Counted from the stretch's first letter, positions 17,374 through 27,108 are shown. The stretch: 62,536 nucleotides of DNA from Rhodospirillaceae bacterium (GCA_019694335.1 JAIBCD010000013.1:1-62536), one strand, 5' to 3'. Notes: generated by a model from the sequence alone, not told the origin. Numbers and translations: made by a program.

Positions 17374-19446
17374 ATGATCGGACAAGTGATTGTCTCCGCC
17401 GGGCTCCTTTCCGCCCTGCTTTCCACCAGTGCTTTCGCGCAAGCCACGCAGGCCCGCGCCGGTCTGCCGATCGACGCCTTGGCCAAGACGGTGTGGATCG
17501 AGGAATTCGACGTGGCGCCCGACGCCCAATCCATCGCCTACAAATCGGCGGAAGCGGGCACTTACGATATCTGGACCTCGCCGGTAAACGGCGGCACGCC
17601 GAAGCAGATCACCCATATGCCGGGCCGCGAGATGAACCCGGTCTATAGCCCGGACGGCAAGTGGATCGCCTTCGAGGCCGATTATCGCGGCGTTAACGTG
17701 CGCGACATCTACATCGTGCCGGCGGCAGGCGGCGAGCCCATCCAGCTCACCGACCACCCGCTCAACGACGCCAACCCGATGTGGGCGCCGGACAGCAAGA
17801 CGCTGTACTTCGTCACCGACATGTTCTGGAACACGTCGATCGGCGCCATCGACATCGCCAGCAGGAAGATCACACGCGTCGGTCCGGGCGGCGGGTCGGC
17901 CAGCCTGTCGCCGGACGGCAAGATGTTCGCCTTCACCCGCAACACCAAGCCCAACGACGACGACCAGAGCAACAACGATATCTATGTCATGCCGGTCACC
18001 GGGGGCGAACCGCGCCTGCTTACGCCCGACACCCTCAATTCGCTGGACGCGGCGCCGCAATGGTCGCCGGACAGCAGGAAGCTGGCGTTCATCTCCGACC
18101 GCAACGGCTTCAACAACCTCGGCGTGATCGATGTCGCCAGCGGCAAGGCCACCATGCTGCTGACCGAGAACATCGAGGCCAGCGAGCCGCGCTGGTCGCC
18201 GGACGGCAAGTGGATCAGTTTCACCAAGAACCTGAACTACCAGTACCAGATCTTCCGGATCGGCGCGGACGGCGGCAAGGCGACGCAGCTCACCACGCGC
18301 GGCGGCGTCAACGGCGGTTCGTCCGCCACCGGACAGACCCGCGGCACCCATCTGTGGAGCGCCAAGGGCGACCAGATCTTCTTCTATCATTCCGACCCCT
18401 CCATGACCGGCGACGTGTGGGTGATGAAGGCGGCGGGTGGGGCGGAGCGCCAGATCACCAACCACCAGGATCCCGCGATCCGCGATGCCAGCCTGTTCGT
18501 GTGGCCGGAGTTCATGGAATACAAGAGCTTCGACGGCCGCAAGGTGGCGGGCCTGGTCTACAAGCCGAAGGGTTCCAAGGCGGGCGACAAGCTGCCGGCG
18601 TTGTTTTTCTTCAGGGCCAACTCCAACGGCCAGCACCCCGAGCAGTGGCATCCGTATATCCAGTACTTCGTCAGCCGGGGATACCTGGTGTTCGCCCCCA
18701 ACTTCCGCGGCTCGACCGGGCGCGGCAAGGACTACCGCCAGGCGGTGTTCACGCGCGGCGGCGAGGACGACATTCACGACGCCTTCATCGGCATGGACAT
18801 GCTGGCCGCCGACGGCTGGGTGGACCCGAAACGCGTCGGCGTTTTCGGTGGCTCGACCGGCGGTTACTTCACCACGGCGGCGGCGGTGAAAGACCCGCAG
18901 CGCTTCAAGGCCGGCATCGTGTGGTACGGCGCTACCGATCTGGTGACCTTGTCGACCTACGCCAGCATGGAAGGCTGGAACAAGTTCCTGATCGGCAAGA
19001 CGCCGCAGGAAAACCCGGAGAATTATTATAACCGCTCGCTGATCTATCACGCCGACCGGGTGAAGGTGCCGCTGTTGTTCCTCTACGCCCAGGGCGATTC
19101 AGCCGCGCGCTTCCAGCAGATCGAGCAGTACGGCGTCCAGGCCAAGATCCACGGCAACTGGTACGACTGGGTGGAATACGCCGAGGAGCCGCACGGCTGG
19201 TACCACTTCCGCCCGGACAGCACCAAGAAGATGCTGACGATCATGAGCGACATGTTCGACACTTTCATCCTGGGCGACGCGAAGGACGTGAAGGCCATCG
19301 CCACCACCCAGCGGGAAGGGGTGAAGATCATCCGCAATCCCAATATCGAACTGTGGAACTCGCTCACCAACGGGTGGCCCGATGCGTCCAAGCCGCCGGC
19401 CTCCGCGACCACCACCGGCGGCCGGGGCGACGGCGGCGAAAGGTAA
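17374..19446 (+). CDS. Exported S9 family serine peptidase (prolyl oligopeptidase type)
   Basis: A ~690-residue exported peptidase. The signal peptide MIGQVIVSAGLLSALLSTSAFAQ is read from the ATG at 17374, preceded by GGGG; GTG and ATG starts at 17359/17362 are alternatives. Residues ~50-370 contain repeated beta-propeller (PD40-like) units such as SPDGKWIAFEA and SPDSRKLAFISD. The C-terminal alpha/beta-hydrolase domain has the nucleophile in FGGSTGGY (about residue 491), the acid in YAQGDSAARF (~573) and the histidine in EEPHGWYHF (~606). It would cleave oligopeptides in the periplasm. It is a single gene. Confidence 0.9.
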   Translation: MIGQVIVSAGLLSALLSTSAFAQATQARAGLPIDALAKTVWIEEFDVAPDAQSIAYKSAEAGTYDIWTSPVNGGTPKQITHMPGREMNPVYSPDGKWIAFEADYRGVNVRDIYIVPAAGGEPIQLTDHPLNDANPMWAPDSKTLYFVTDMFWNTSIGAIDIASRKITRVGPGGGSASLSPDGKMFAFTRNTKPNDDDQSNNDIYVMPVTGGEPRLLTPDTLNSLDAAPQWSPDSRKLAFISDRNGFNNLGVIDVASGKATMLLTENIEASEPRWSPDGKWISFTKNLNYQYQIFRIGADGGKATQLTTRGGVNGGSSATGQTRGTHLWSAKGDQIFFYHSDPSMTGDVWVMKAAGGAERQITNHQDPAIRDASLFVWPEFMEYKSFDGRKVAGLVYKPKGSKAGDKLPALFFFRANSNGQHPEQWHPYIQYFVSRGYLVFAPNFRGSTGRGKDYRQAVFTRGGEDDIHDAFIGMDMLAADGWVDPKRVGVFGGSTGGYFTTAAAVKDPQRFKAGIVWYGATDLVTLSTYASMEGWNKFLIGKTPQENPENYYNRSLIYHADRVKVPLLFLYAQGDSAARFQQIEQYGVQAKIHGNWYDWVEYAEEPHGWYHFRPDSTKKMLTIMSDMFDTFILGDAKDVKAIATTQREGVKIIRNPNIELWNSLTNGWPDASKPPASATTTGGRGDGGER

Positions 19447-19582
19447 AGTTTCATTGAACCGCAAACAACGTTCCGGCGGCGGCGCGTAAAATGCCCCGGA
19501 ATCCCGAGGCTATGGATTGGCCGCATCGTTTTGCCGCAGACCGGTTGCCACGTTTCGGAACGATGCGCTGCGTGGAGGAACC

Positions 19583-20722
19583 ATGATCGGCCGCAGGCTT
19601 TTCGTCCGTAACGTATTCGCCGCCTTGGCGATGGCGCCTGCCGCGCGCGCCTTCGCCGGGACCGCGAGGATCGAGACCGCGCCGACGGTCTACGATGCTA
19701 CGTTCAAGGCCACGCTCCCGAAGGGCGCGGTCCTGCGCATTGTCGCCCGCTCCGGACAGCCCGCGGTGGAGGGCGGCGCCTATGCCTGGCATGCGGCGCC
19801 CGACGGCGGCGCCTGCTTCAAGACCGGCAACGGCTGGATCTACGTTTCAAACAGCGAAGTGGGCGACAGCGGCGGCGGCGTGGGCGCCTTGCGCTTCGAC
19901 GCGTCGGGCAACATCGCCGACAGCTATCCCATCCTCAAGGGCACCAGCACCAATTGCGCCGGCGGCCGTACGCCCTGGGGCACGTGGCTGTCCTGCGAGG
20001 AGAACGGCGATGCCGGCCAGGTGTACGAGTGCGATCCCACCGGCGAGAAACCCGCGCAGGTGCGGCCCGGCCTTGGTTCCTTCAACCACGAGGCCGCGGC
20101 CTTCGATCCCAAGACCGGCATCGTCTATCTCACCGAGGACCGGCCCGACGGCTGCCTCTACCGGTTTGTCCCCGCGACCGCCGGTGACTTGTCCGCCGGG
20201 CGCCTGGAAGTGGCGGTGGTGGACGGCCCGCGTCTGGCCTGGGCGCCGGTGCCCGACCCGTCCGCCGCCCGCGGCCCGACCCGGACGCAGGTGCCGGGCG
20301 TGCAGCGATTCGCGGGCAGCGAGGGCATCATCTATTCCGACGGCAAGGTCTACTTCACCACCAAGCACGACAACCGGGTGTGGAGGTTGACCCTGGCCAC
20401 CCGGGAGATCGCCGCGGTCTACGATATCGCCACCAGCGCCAATCCCATCCTCAAGGGCGTGGACAACATCGAAGTCACCCCGACCGGCGAACTGCTGGTG
20501 GCGGAGGACGGCGGCGACATGCAGATCGTCGCCCTGACCCGCAGCTACAAACCCGTGGCCCTGGTCACCTTGCACGGCCAGGACAAGTCCGAGATCACCG
20601 GCCCTGCCTTCAGCCCGGACGGGCGGCGCCTGTACTTCAGCTCCCAGCGCGGCATCCAGGGCACTTCCGAACACGGGCTCACCTACGAACTGGATCTCGG
20701 CGCCGCCGGCATTTTCCGTTAG
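19583..20722 (+). CDS. PhoX-like (DUF839) Tat-exported protein
   Basis: A 379-residue protein beginning MIGRRLFVRNVFAALAMAP, a twin-arginine-like signal; the start is supported by GTGGAGGAACC immediately upstream. The body is a beta-propeller-like sequence resembling the PhoX/DUF839 family: NCAGGRTPWGTWLSCEEN, FNHEAAAFDPKTGIVYLTEDR, and DNIEVTPTGELLVAEDG. PhoX enzymes are calcium/iron-dependent phosphatases, but this member is shorter than typical PhoX, so phosphatase activity is uncertain. A 9-bp perfect hairpin follows the gene. Confidence 0.8.
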   Translation: MIGRRLFVRNVFAALAMAPAARAFAGTARIETAPTVYDATFKATLPKGAVLRIVARSGQPAVEGGAYAWHAAPDGGACFKTGNGWIYVSNSEVGDSGGGVGALRFDASGNIADSYPILKGTSTNCAGGRTPWGTWLSCEENGDAGQVYECDPTGEKPAQVRPGLGSFNHEAAAFDPKTGIVYLTEDRPDGCLYRFVPATAGDLSAGRLEVAVVDGPRLAWAPVPDPSAARGPTRTQVPGVQRFAGSEGIIYSDGKVYFTTKHDNRVWRLTLATREIAAVYDIATSANPILKGVDNIEVTPTGELLVAEDGGDMQIVALTRSYKPVALVTLHGQDKSEITGPAFSPDGRRLYFSSQRGIQGTSEHGLTYELDLGAAGIFR

Positions 20723-20751
20723 GGAAAACCGCCACCGACACGCGTATGATG

Positions 20752-20778
20752 GGCTCTGTTCGCGTCACCAACAGAGCC
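20752..20778 (+). terminator. Hairpin after the PhoX-like gene
   Basis: GGCTCTGTT (20752-20760) and AACAGAGCC (20770-20778) form a perfect 9-bp stem around a nine-base loop, 30 bp after the stop. No U-tract follows, so it may be a Rho-assisted terminator or 3'-end stabiliser rather than a classical terminator. Confidence 0.5.
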
Positions 20779-20854
20779 GCTGATACCTATGAGCCGCCGG
20801 GGGACAAATCTCATCGCTGCCGCCGCCATGCCACTGCGCGCGTGAGGGGAGGCC

Positions 20855-22144
20855 ATGGTGAATTTGACCAAGCTCCATCGCGCGGGTGGGTTGGCGGCGC
20901 TGCGGGACGAGATGGCGCGGCAGTATCCCGACATGATCGCGCGGATCAAGGTGGCGCCCGATGCCGCGCCGGCGTCGCTTCTGGGCAAGGCCATGGTCGG
21001 TGCGGTTTGCGCGGGCGATCAGGACAACGCCCTGCGTATCGCCGGGCGGCTGATGCCCGGCCTGCCCGCGTTGGGCCCTTTGCGCCTCTCGCCGTTGGGC
21101 ACTCTGGCCGATTACTGCGGCGCGCGCGGGCTTCGGTATGAAGAGGTGCTGCCCGCGGCGCGTGTGCGACTCGCGCCAACGACGTCCTATTCACTGCCAT
21201 ATAGCTACGAGACGACGCCGGCCTGGTTCGCGTCCCTACCGCAGGCGCAGTTCATCCCCGGGTGGGATTTCGTGCTCGGCGAGGACGGCACCATCCTCAC
21301 CGACAGCGGTTACATGCCGCCGCATCCCGCGACCCGGGCGTTCATTACCTTCTATGTGCGCGCGGTCGACAGCCTGATCCACTACGCCCCGGCCGAGGAG
21401 CGCTTCGTCGATGAAGAGGTGCTGTTCCTGTCCGCGCCGGAGAACAACATCGGCCATTGGATGATCGACTTCCTGCCGCGCCTGAAGGGGCTGGCTCTCC
21501 TGGCCGGGCGCAAGGTCAAGCTGGCGGTGCCGGCGGACCTGCCGCCGCGCTGCATCGCGATGTTGCGTGCTTTCGGGGTGGCGGACGAGGATATCCTCGC
21601 CTGCGCGCCCGGCGTGCGTCACCGCTTCCGGATGTGCCATATCTACAAGCCCGGAATCGCCGAGCCGCCCAACCCGGTGCATGTGAAATTCGTGCGCGAG
21701 GGTTTGACCCGGGGCATGCCTTTGCGGATCACGCCGGGAAAGCGCGTGTTCCTGTCCCGCGCCAGCGTCGGCACCCGGCGCATCGCCAATCAGGCCGAGG
21801 TCGATGCGCTGCTGGCGCGCGAAGGCTTCATCGCGGCCGATCTCGCGCACCTGGATTTCGCGGGCCAGAAGGAGTTGCTGGGCGACGCGGAGGTCATCCT
21901 GGGGCCGTTCGGCAGCAACCTGTTCGGGATGTACCTGGCGCCCGGGAACTGCACCCTCATGATGCTGATCAACGCCGCGTTGGAAGACTCGATTTTCGCC
22001 CACACCGCCGCGATATTGGGGTTGCGTCATCAGTTCGTCCTGTGCGCAACCACGCCCGAAAGTGCGGCGATACGCAACAAGGAGCGGGACGTCATCGTCA
22101 ACTGCGAGGCCCTGGCGGCGCAGATCTCCCTGGCGGGGGCATAA
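20855..22144 (+). CDS. GT61 family glycosyltransferase (first of a tandem pair)
   Basis: A 429-residue protein with the layout of GT61 (DUF563) glycosyltransferases. A helical N-terminal region of ~100 residues is followed by the core: EEVLFLSAPENNIGHWMIDFLPRLKGL, containing the family-typical HW...LPRL; then FLSRASVGTRRIANQAEVDALL, where an arginine-rich strand precedes 'N..EV..LL'; then LDFAGQKELLGDAEVILGPFGSNLFGMYLAPG, the phosphate/sugar nucleotide segment. It probably adds a sugar to a surface polysaccharide. The next gene is a close paralogue starting one base after this stop. Confidence 0.82.
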   Translation: MVNLTKLHRAGGLAALRDEMARQYPDMIARIKVAPDAAPASLLGKAMVGAVCAGDQDNALRIAGRLMPGLPALGPLRLSPLGTLADYCGARGLRYEEVLPAARVRLAPTTSYSLPYSYETTPAWFASLPQAQFIPGWDFVLGEDGTILTDSGYMPPHPATRAFITFYVRAVDSLIHYAPAEERFVDEEVLFLSAPENNIGHWMIDFLPRLKGLALLAGRKVKLAVPADLPPRCIAMLRAFGVADEDILACAPGVRHRFRMCHIYKPGIAEPPNPVHVKFVREGLTRGMPLRITPGKRVFLSRASVGTRRIANQAEVDALLAREGFIAADLAHLDFAGQKELLGDAEVILGPFGSNLFGMYLAPGNCTLMMLINAALEDSIFAHTAAILGLRHQFVLCATTPESAAIRNKERDVIVNCEALAAQISLAGA

Positions 22145-22145
22145 C

Positions 22146-23471
22146 GTGACCCCGGCGGAAACACCGCAGCGCCGGGTCGATATCGCCGGACTCCGGCGCA
22201 TCCTGGCCGCCAAGTATCCCAAAGTACGGGCGGCGCTCGGCGCCGCCGGTGCGGGTGCGGCGCCCGCGTTGCGGCAGCAGGCGATGCTGTGCGCGGTCTG
22301 CGCGGACGACCAAGACGCGGCGATGGCGATTGCGCGCGAATTCCTGCCGAATGTACCGCCGTTGCGTCCGTTGCGCCTCGCGCCGCTCGCGACGCTCGCC
22401 GATTACTGCCGCGAACACGGCCTGGCTTGCACCACGGCCGTGGCGCCGCTGCAGGTCGAGATTCCGCCGACCGAGCGGTACCCCGTGCCGGCTTCCTATA
22501 CCACCGAGCCCGCCCTGTTCGCGTCGATCCCGCGGGCGCAGTTCATTCCCGGGTGGGATTTCGTGATCGGCGAAGACGACAGCGTGCTTCACGACACCGG
22601 CTATATGCCGCCAGGGCTCGCGACCGGCGATTTCATGACCTTCCACGTCGGCGCCCTAAACTGCCTGATCCACCACGCCCCGGCGGAAGAACGCTATGTC
22701 GACGAGGAAGTCCTGTTCCTGTCGGCACCACGCAACAGCGTGGGGCATTGGATGGTCGACTTCCTGCCGCGGCTGAAGGGGCTCGAACAACTCTCCGGCC
22801 GTAAGGTCAAGCTGGCGCTGCCCGCGAACCTGCACCCGCGCTATGCCGAGATGCTGTTCCGTTTCGGAGTCACTCCGGACGACATCGTCTCCTGCGCGCC
22901 CGGCGTGCGCCATCGATTCAAGATGTGCCACGTCTACAAACCGGGGCCCTGCGAGCCGCCCAATCCGGTCCACGTACGGTTCGTGCGCGAGGGCCTGCTG
23001 CGCGGTGAGGTTCCGAAAAAGCGCAGCGGAAAGAAAGTGTTCCTGGGGCGCAGCAGCGTCGGCACCCGGATGATCGCCAACCGCGCCGAATTCGAACATT
23101 TCCTGGCGCGGGAAGGAATCACCGCCGTGGATCCGGCGGACCTGGATTTCGCGGCGCAAAAGGAACTATTGGCCGACGCGGATGTCATCCTGGGGCCGTT
23201 TGGGAGCAATCTGTTCGGCATGTACCTGGCGCCGGCGGATTGCACTGTCGTGGTGCTGATGAACGCGGCGCTCGAAGACCCGATCTTCGCGGCGACCGCC
23301 GCGCTGTTTGGCATGAAGCCGCGGCATGTGCTGTGCGCCACCGCGCCGGAAAGTGCGGGCGTGCGCGAGAAGGACCGCGACATCGTGGTCGACTGCGCCG
23401 CGCTCGCCGGACGCTTGCGGGACGGCCAGAGCGACGCCCTGCTTGAGCTATCCCAGCCGGCGTCGGCGTGA
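22146..23471 (+). CDS. GT61 family glycosyltransferase (second of a tandem pair)
   Basis: A 441-residue paralogue of the previous protein, similar along its whole length: matching blocks include FIPGWDFVIGEDDSVLHDTGYMPP, VGHWMVDFLPRLKGLE, LGRSSVGTRMIANRAEFEHFL and LGPFGSNLFGMYLAP (shown here in parts). The start is taken as GTG at 22146, one base after the preceding stop; this gives an N terminus aligned with the paralogue. The pair arose by tandem duplication and is translationally coupled. Both probably act in the cytoplasm on sequential or alternative steps of the same glycan. Confidence 0.8.
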   Translation: MTPAETPQRRVDIAGLRRILAAKYPKVRAALGAAGAGAAPALRQQAMLCAVCADDQDAAMAIAREFLPNVPPLRPLRLAPLATLADYCREHGLACTTAVAPLQVEIPPTERYPVPASYTTEPALFASIPRAQFIPGWDFVIGEDDSVLHDTGYMPPGLATGDFMTFHVGALNCLIHHAPAEERYVDEEVLFLSAPRNSVGHWMVDFLPRLKGLEQLSGRKVKLALPANLHPRYAEMLFRFGVTPDDIVSCAPGVRHRFKMCHVYKPGPCEPPNPVHVRFVREGLLRGEVPKKRSGKKVFLGRSSVGTRMIANRAEFEHFLAREGITAVDPADLDFAAQKELLADADVILGPFGSNLFGMYLAPADCTVVVLMNAALEDPIFAATAALFGMKPRHVLCATAPESAGVREKDRDIVVDCAALAGRLRDGQSDALLELSQPASA

Positions 23472-23505
23472 AGCGCGGCCCAGCGCGCGGCCGGGCCGGT
23501 AATCC

Positions 23506-24783
23506 CTACTTGCGCGTCTTGTCGACGACCACCGCGCCGTCCTTCATCACCCAGCGCACCTTGTTGATGGTGACGTCGACATCCTTCAGCGGATCGCCGT
23601 CAACCGCGGCGATGTCGGCGAAGAAGCCGGGCGCGACCTGGCCGATCGACTTCTCCATGCCCATCAGGCCCGCGGCGACAGTGGTGGCGGACGCCAGTGC
23701 TTGCGCGGGTGTCATGCCGGCTTTGACAAACCAGCCGAGTTCGCGGGTGTTCTGGCCGAACATTTCGTAGATGGCGTCGGAGCCCATGGCGATCATGGCG
23801 CCGGCCTTCACCGCCTTGCGCGTGGTCTCGAGGTTGCGGGCGATGAAGTCGGTCAGGTTCGCCTTGGCGCCGGGCGGGTATTTGAAGCGCTCGGCGTTGT
23901 CGAAATAGTAGCGGTTATGGTCGATGGTGGGGACGAAGTAGATTTTCTTCTTCACCAATTCGGCGATGGTCGCGTCGTCCATGTCGGTGGCGTGTTCGAG
24001 GCTGTCTGCGCCCGCGCGGATGGCGTCGCGCGCGCCGCCGGGGCCGTAGGAGTGGATGCCGACCCGCTTGCCCATGCTATGGGCGATATCGACCGCGGCC
24101 TTCATTTCCTCATAGGTCACGGTCTGGAACTGGGTGACGTCGTCGCCCGAACCGGTCGAGCCGAAGATCTTGATCCAGTCGACGCCGGCGGCGATCTGCT
24201 GGCGGGCGGCGCGGGCGAATTCGTTGGGCCCGTTGCCTTCGCCGCAGCCGAGCGGGGCGCCGGCCGGGTTGAAGCGGCTGCGCGTCGCGCGCAGGCCGCA
24301 GCCGACCACATACATGCGCGGCCCCGTCCAGACGCCCATGTTGATCAGTTCGCGCATGGAGATGTCGAGGTAGTCGGACGCGTTCATGTCGCGCACGGTG
24401 GTGACGCCGGACTCGAGGGTCTTCTGCAAGCCGTCACGGCCGAGGATCATGTTGGTGGCGTTGGTGCGGCTCGCGCGGGTGGTCGGATCGGGCCCATAGG
24501 TCATGTGGGTATGGACGTCGATCATCCCCGGGATGCCGGTGAAAGCGGTGAGGTCGATCACCTCGGCCCCCGCCGGCGGCGCGCCCGTGCCGACGCTGGT
24601 GATCTTGTTGTCGGTCACCACCACGACCGCGTTGTCGGTGACTTTGCCCGAGCCGTCGACCAGCTTCCCGAACTTGATGGCCTTGGTGGCGGCGCTGGCC
24701 GGCGCGACGATGAACGCGGCGGCGATAAGGCCTGCGGCAAATCCTGTTTTGAGCACGGCAATCCCCCGATTTCGGTGTTCCAC
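23506..24783 (-). CDS. Exported amidohydrolase
   Basis: A 425-residue member of the metal-dependent amidohydrolase superfamily. The signal peptide is GFAAGLIAAAFIVAPASAA. Metal-binding motifs are IDVHTHM (HxH, ~residue 90), a later lysine in DWIKIFGS that could be carboxylated, HSYGPGG, SLEHATDMDD and MGSDAIYEMF for the aspartate. The arrangement resembles imidazolonepropionase-like and Xaa-Pro dipeptidase-like periplasmic amidohydrolases. The substrate is unknown; together with the S9 peptidase it could process peptides. It converges on the second GT61 gene with a 34-bp gap. Confidence 0.85.
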   Translation of the reverse strand: MEHRNRGIAVLKTGFAAGLIAAAFIVAPASAATKAIKFGKLVDGSGKVTDNAVVVVTDNKITSVGTGAPPAGAEVIDLTAFTGIPGMIDVHTHMTYGPDPTTRASRTNATNMILGRDGLQKTLESGVTTVRDMNASDYLDISMRELINMGVWTGPRMYVVGCGLRATRSRFNPAGAPLGCGEGNGPNEFARAARQQIAAGVDWIKIFGSTGSGDDVTQFQTVTYEEMKAAVDIAHSMGKRVGIHSYGPGGARDAIRAGADSLEHATDMDDATIAELVKKKIYFVPTIDHNRYYFDNAERFKYPPGAKANLTDFIARNLETTRKAVKAGAMIAMGSDAIYEMFGQNTRELGWFVKAGMTPAQALASATTVAAGLMGMEKSIGQVAPGFFADIAAVDGDPLKDVDVTINKVRWVMKDGAVVVDKTRK

Positions 24784-24843
24784 TAGTACCCATTAAAGGA
24801 GGATTCGGTGGCGCGCGCACCAGAAGGGTGAAGGTTTGAGCCT

Positions 24844-24883
24844 AAAAAAAGCCGGGGCACGCGGTTGACGGCGCGGCCGGCTT
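24844..24883 (-). terminator. Rho-independent terminator of the EamA gene
   Basis: Read on the minus strand, AAGCCGG and CCGGCTT (plus positions 24877-24883 and 24849-24855) form a 7-bp stem with a small inner CGCG pairing, followed directly by a run of T (plus-strand A run 24844-24850). It lies 14 bp after the EamA stop. Confidence 0.8.
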
Positions 24884-24896
24884 ATGGCCGCCCCGC

Positions 24897-25787
24897 TTAT
24901 GGCCTGACGGCGCGCACCAGGCGGGGCGCCAGCAGGTTGACCGCGAGGCCGCCAATCACCAAGCCGCAGGCGGCGATTTTCCAAAAGGGCAGGCTTTCGC
25001 CGAGCAGCAACACCGACGAGCCGATGCCGAACACCGGCACCAGCAGCGCCGAGGGAGTCACGGTCGCCGCCGGGTGGCGCGCCAGCAGCCAGCTCCAGGC
25101 GCCGTAACCGAACATGGTGTTGCCGACCGACTGCCAAGCCACCGCGCCCCAGGTGCCGAGAGAGGCGTTGACGACGCCGTCGCGGATCGCGGGCCAGCCC
25201 TCCACGGCGAGCGACAGCAGGAACAGCGGCAGGATCGCGAAGCCGCTGGCCCAGACCACATAGGCCAGCATGTTGACCTTGCCGCCGCGCGCGGCCACCA
25301 GGTTGCCGCCCGACCAGCTGGCGGCGGCGCCGAGGATCATGAGCAGGCCCAAGGGGGTCGCGCTGCCGTCGGTGAAGGCGGCGATCACGCCGACGCCGGC
25401 GGCGGCCATCAGCAACGCCAGCCATTGCGCGGGTTGCACGCGTTCGCCGGTGAAGCGCACTGACAACAGGATCGTGAAGAACACCTGGGTCTGCACCACC
25501 AGGGAGGCGAGGCCCGGGGTGATATGGCCATCGATGGCGGAATAGAGCAGGCCGAACTGGCCCGCGCCGATCAACAGGCCGAAGGCGGCGAGCTGTTTCA
25601 CCGGCACCGGCGGGCGCTTCAGGAAGAACACCGCCGGAAAGAACGCGAGCGCGAACCGCAAGGTCGCGAACAACAACGGCGGCAGGTGATCGAGGCCGGC
25701 GCGGATCACGACGAAGTTCGTGCCCCACACCGCGACCACGGCGAGCGCGAGCAGCATGTGAGACAGCGGAAGCGGACGCGGCGCCAT
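24897..25787 (-). CDS. EamA/DMT family transporter
   Basis: A 296-residue membrane protein with ten hydrophobic helices in two homologous halves, the standard EamA drug/metabolite transporter design. Diagnostic stretches are VVAVWGTNFVVIRAGLDHLPP and LLFATLRFALAF at the N terminus, and WSWLLARHPAATVTPSALLVPVFG in the second half. It resembles EamA-type amino-acid or metabolite exporters; the substrate is unresolved. The start at 25787 (MAPRPLPLSH) removes a non-hydrophobic 31-residue extension. It lies 135 bp downstream of the hisC-like gene on the same strand and may be co-transcribed with it. Confidence 0.88.
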   Translation of the reverse strand: MAPRPLPLSHMLLALAVVAVWGTNFVVIRAGLDHLPPLLFATLRFALAFFPAVFFLKRPPVPVKQLAAFGLLIGAGQFGLLYSAIDGHITPGLASLVVQTQVFFTILLSVRFTGERVQPAQWLALLMAAAGVGVIAAFTDGSATPLGLLMILGAAASWSGGNLVAARGGKVNMLAYVVWASGFAILPLFLLSLAVEGWPAIRDGVVNASLGTWGAVAWQSVGNTMFGYGAWSWLLARHPAATVTPSALLVPVFGIGSSVLLLGESLPFWKIAACGLVIGGLAVNLLAPRLVRAVRP

Positions 25788-25922
25788 GGGTTCACCCGGG
25801 AAAACTGAGCCCAGACTTAGGCTTGCCTGCGGAAAACCTACAATGCGCGCGAAGTCTCGCGAGCCTTGCGGGTTCTGCATGGGTCGGCCTAACAGGGGGA
25901 TTAATGGCCGGTATGGCGGCGT

Positions 25923-27044
25923 TTAGCGTTTCAACACGCGCTTCAGCGAGGCCACGAGGCGGTCATTCTCGGGCGGCCGGCCGGTGTTGGCGCGGAGGAA
26001 GGACTCGTAGCCTTTTTCCCGCCAGGCCTTGACGATGATGCCGTCGGCGAGCAGGCCCTTGGCCACCTCGGCGGCATCCATGCGGCAATCGAAGAACAGG
26101 AAATTGGTCTGCGACGGCGCGGCGGTGATGCCGATCTTCAGGAGTTCGGAGCGGGTGCGGTCGCGTTCGGCGCGAATCTCGATCACCGCGTTCTTCATCC
26201 AGGCCTGGTCGCCAATGGCGGCGATGGCGCCCAGCTGCGCCGCGGCGTTGACGTTGAACGGCGTCTTGGCGGCGGCGGTCACGCGCGCGATCTCGGTGTC
26301 CGAGCACACCGCGAAACCGACGCGCAGGCCCGCGAGGCCATAGGCCTTCGAGAACGAGCGCAACACAACGTGAGGAATGCCGGCGGCGCGCAGCACTTCG
26401 ATGCCGTTCGGCATGCCGGGGTCCATGAACTCGAAATAGGCTTCGTCCAGCACGAACAGGGTGGTGGGCGCGGCCGCCTTGATGAGGCGATCGAGCGCGG
26501 CGCCGTTCAGGGCCGGGCCGACCGGATTCCACGGAGACGAGATGAAGAAGATCTGCGGGGCCTTCCTGAGTTCGGCTTCCAGCGCCGCGAGGTCGAAATC
26601 CAGATCCTTGGTCATGGCAATCTTGGTGACCTTGGCGCCGAGCGCCAAAGGCTCGATCTCGTGCAGGCCGAAGCTCGGCACCACCGTGAGCACGCTCGAG
26701 CCCGGCGGCAGGAACGCGCGGCTGAGCGCCGCGATCATTTCTTCCGAGCCGTTGCCGCACACGATCTCTGCGGCGTCCACGCCCACGTGGCCCGCGAGCA
26801 CTTCGCGCAGGGCCGTGCAGGCGGGATCGGCGTAACGCCACGGCTCGAACGCGGCCGAGGCCAGCGCTTCCAGCACCTTGGGCGAACACCCCAGCGGGTT
26901 CTCATTGCTGCCCAGGCGCGCGATGTCGTCCTTGCCGGAAAGCGCCCGCGCCTTCGCGACGCTCATGCCCGCGTTATAGGCGGGCAGCGCCGCGACATGC
27001 GGATTGAAGGCGAGGCGTGCGGAGGACTTGGGGCGCGTATCCAT
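25923..27044 (-). CDS. Histidinol-phosphate aminotransferase-like class I/II aminotransferase
   Basis: A ~373-residue PLP enzyme of the HisC group. Features are LGSNENPLGCSPKVLEAL, YADPACTALREVLA, GNGSEEMIAAL, SPWNPVGPAL, FVLDEAYFEF, the Schiff-base lysine in LRSFSKAYGLAGLR (about residue 230), and the C-terminal LRANTGRPPEND arginine segment. The ATG at 27044 is used; ATG at 27074 is an alternative. HisC normally makes histidinol phosphate, but here the gene sits beside histidine-utilisation regulators with two HutC-type operator sites in its upstream region. A role in histidine or aromatic amino-acid transamination is therefore possible. Confidence 0.85.
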   Translation of the reverse strand: MDTRPKSSARLAFNPHVAALPAYNAGMSVAKARALSGKDDIARLGSNENPLGCSPKVLEALASAAFEPWRYADPACTALREVLAGHVGVDAAEIVCGNGSEEMIAALSRAFLPPGSSVLTVVPSFGLHEIEPLALGAKVTKIAMTKDLDFDLAALEAELRKAPQIFFISSPWNPVGPALNGAALDRLIKAAAPTTLFVLDEAYFEFMDPGMPNGIEVLRAAGIPHVVLRSFSKAYGLAGLRVGFAVCSDTEIARVTAAAKTPFNVNAAAQLGAIAAIGDQAWMKNAVIEIRAERDRTRSELLKIGITAAPSQTNFLFFDCRMDAAEVAKGLLADGIIVKAWREKGYESFLRANTGRPPENDRLVASLKRVLKR

Positions 27045-27096
27045 GGGCTTCTGGGGGTTCGGGAAGCGCATCATCAAACTGTTGCGCGGGACGATT

Positions 27097-27108
27097 ATGT
27101 ATAGTCAT
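27097..27108. promoter_or_regulatory. HutC-type operator site, hisC/LysR intergenic (1)
   Basis: ATGTATAGTCAT is a near-palindrome matching the consensus ATGTMTAGRCAT found upstream of hutC, hutF/hutI and fdsG in this window. It lies 53 bp upstream of the hisC-like start. Confidence 0.55.
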
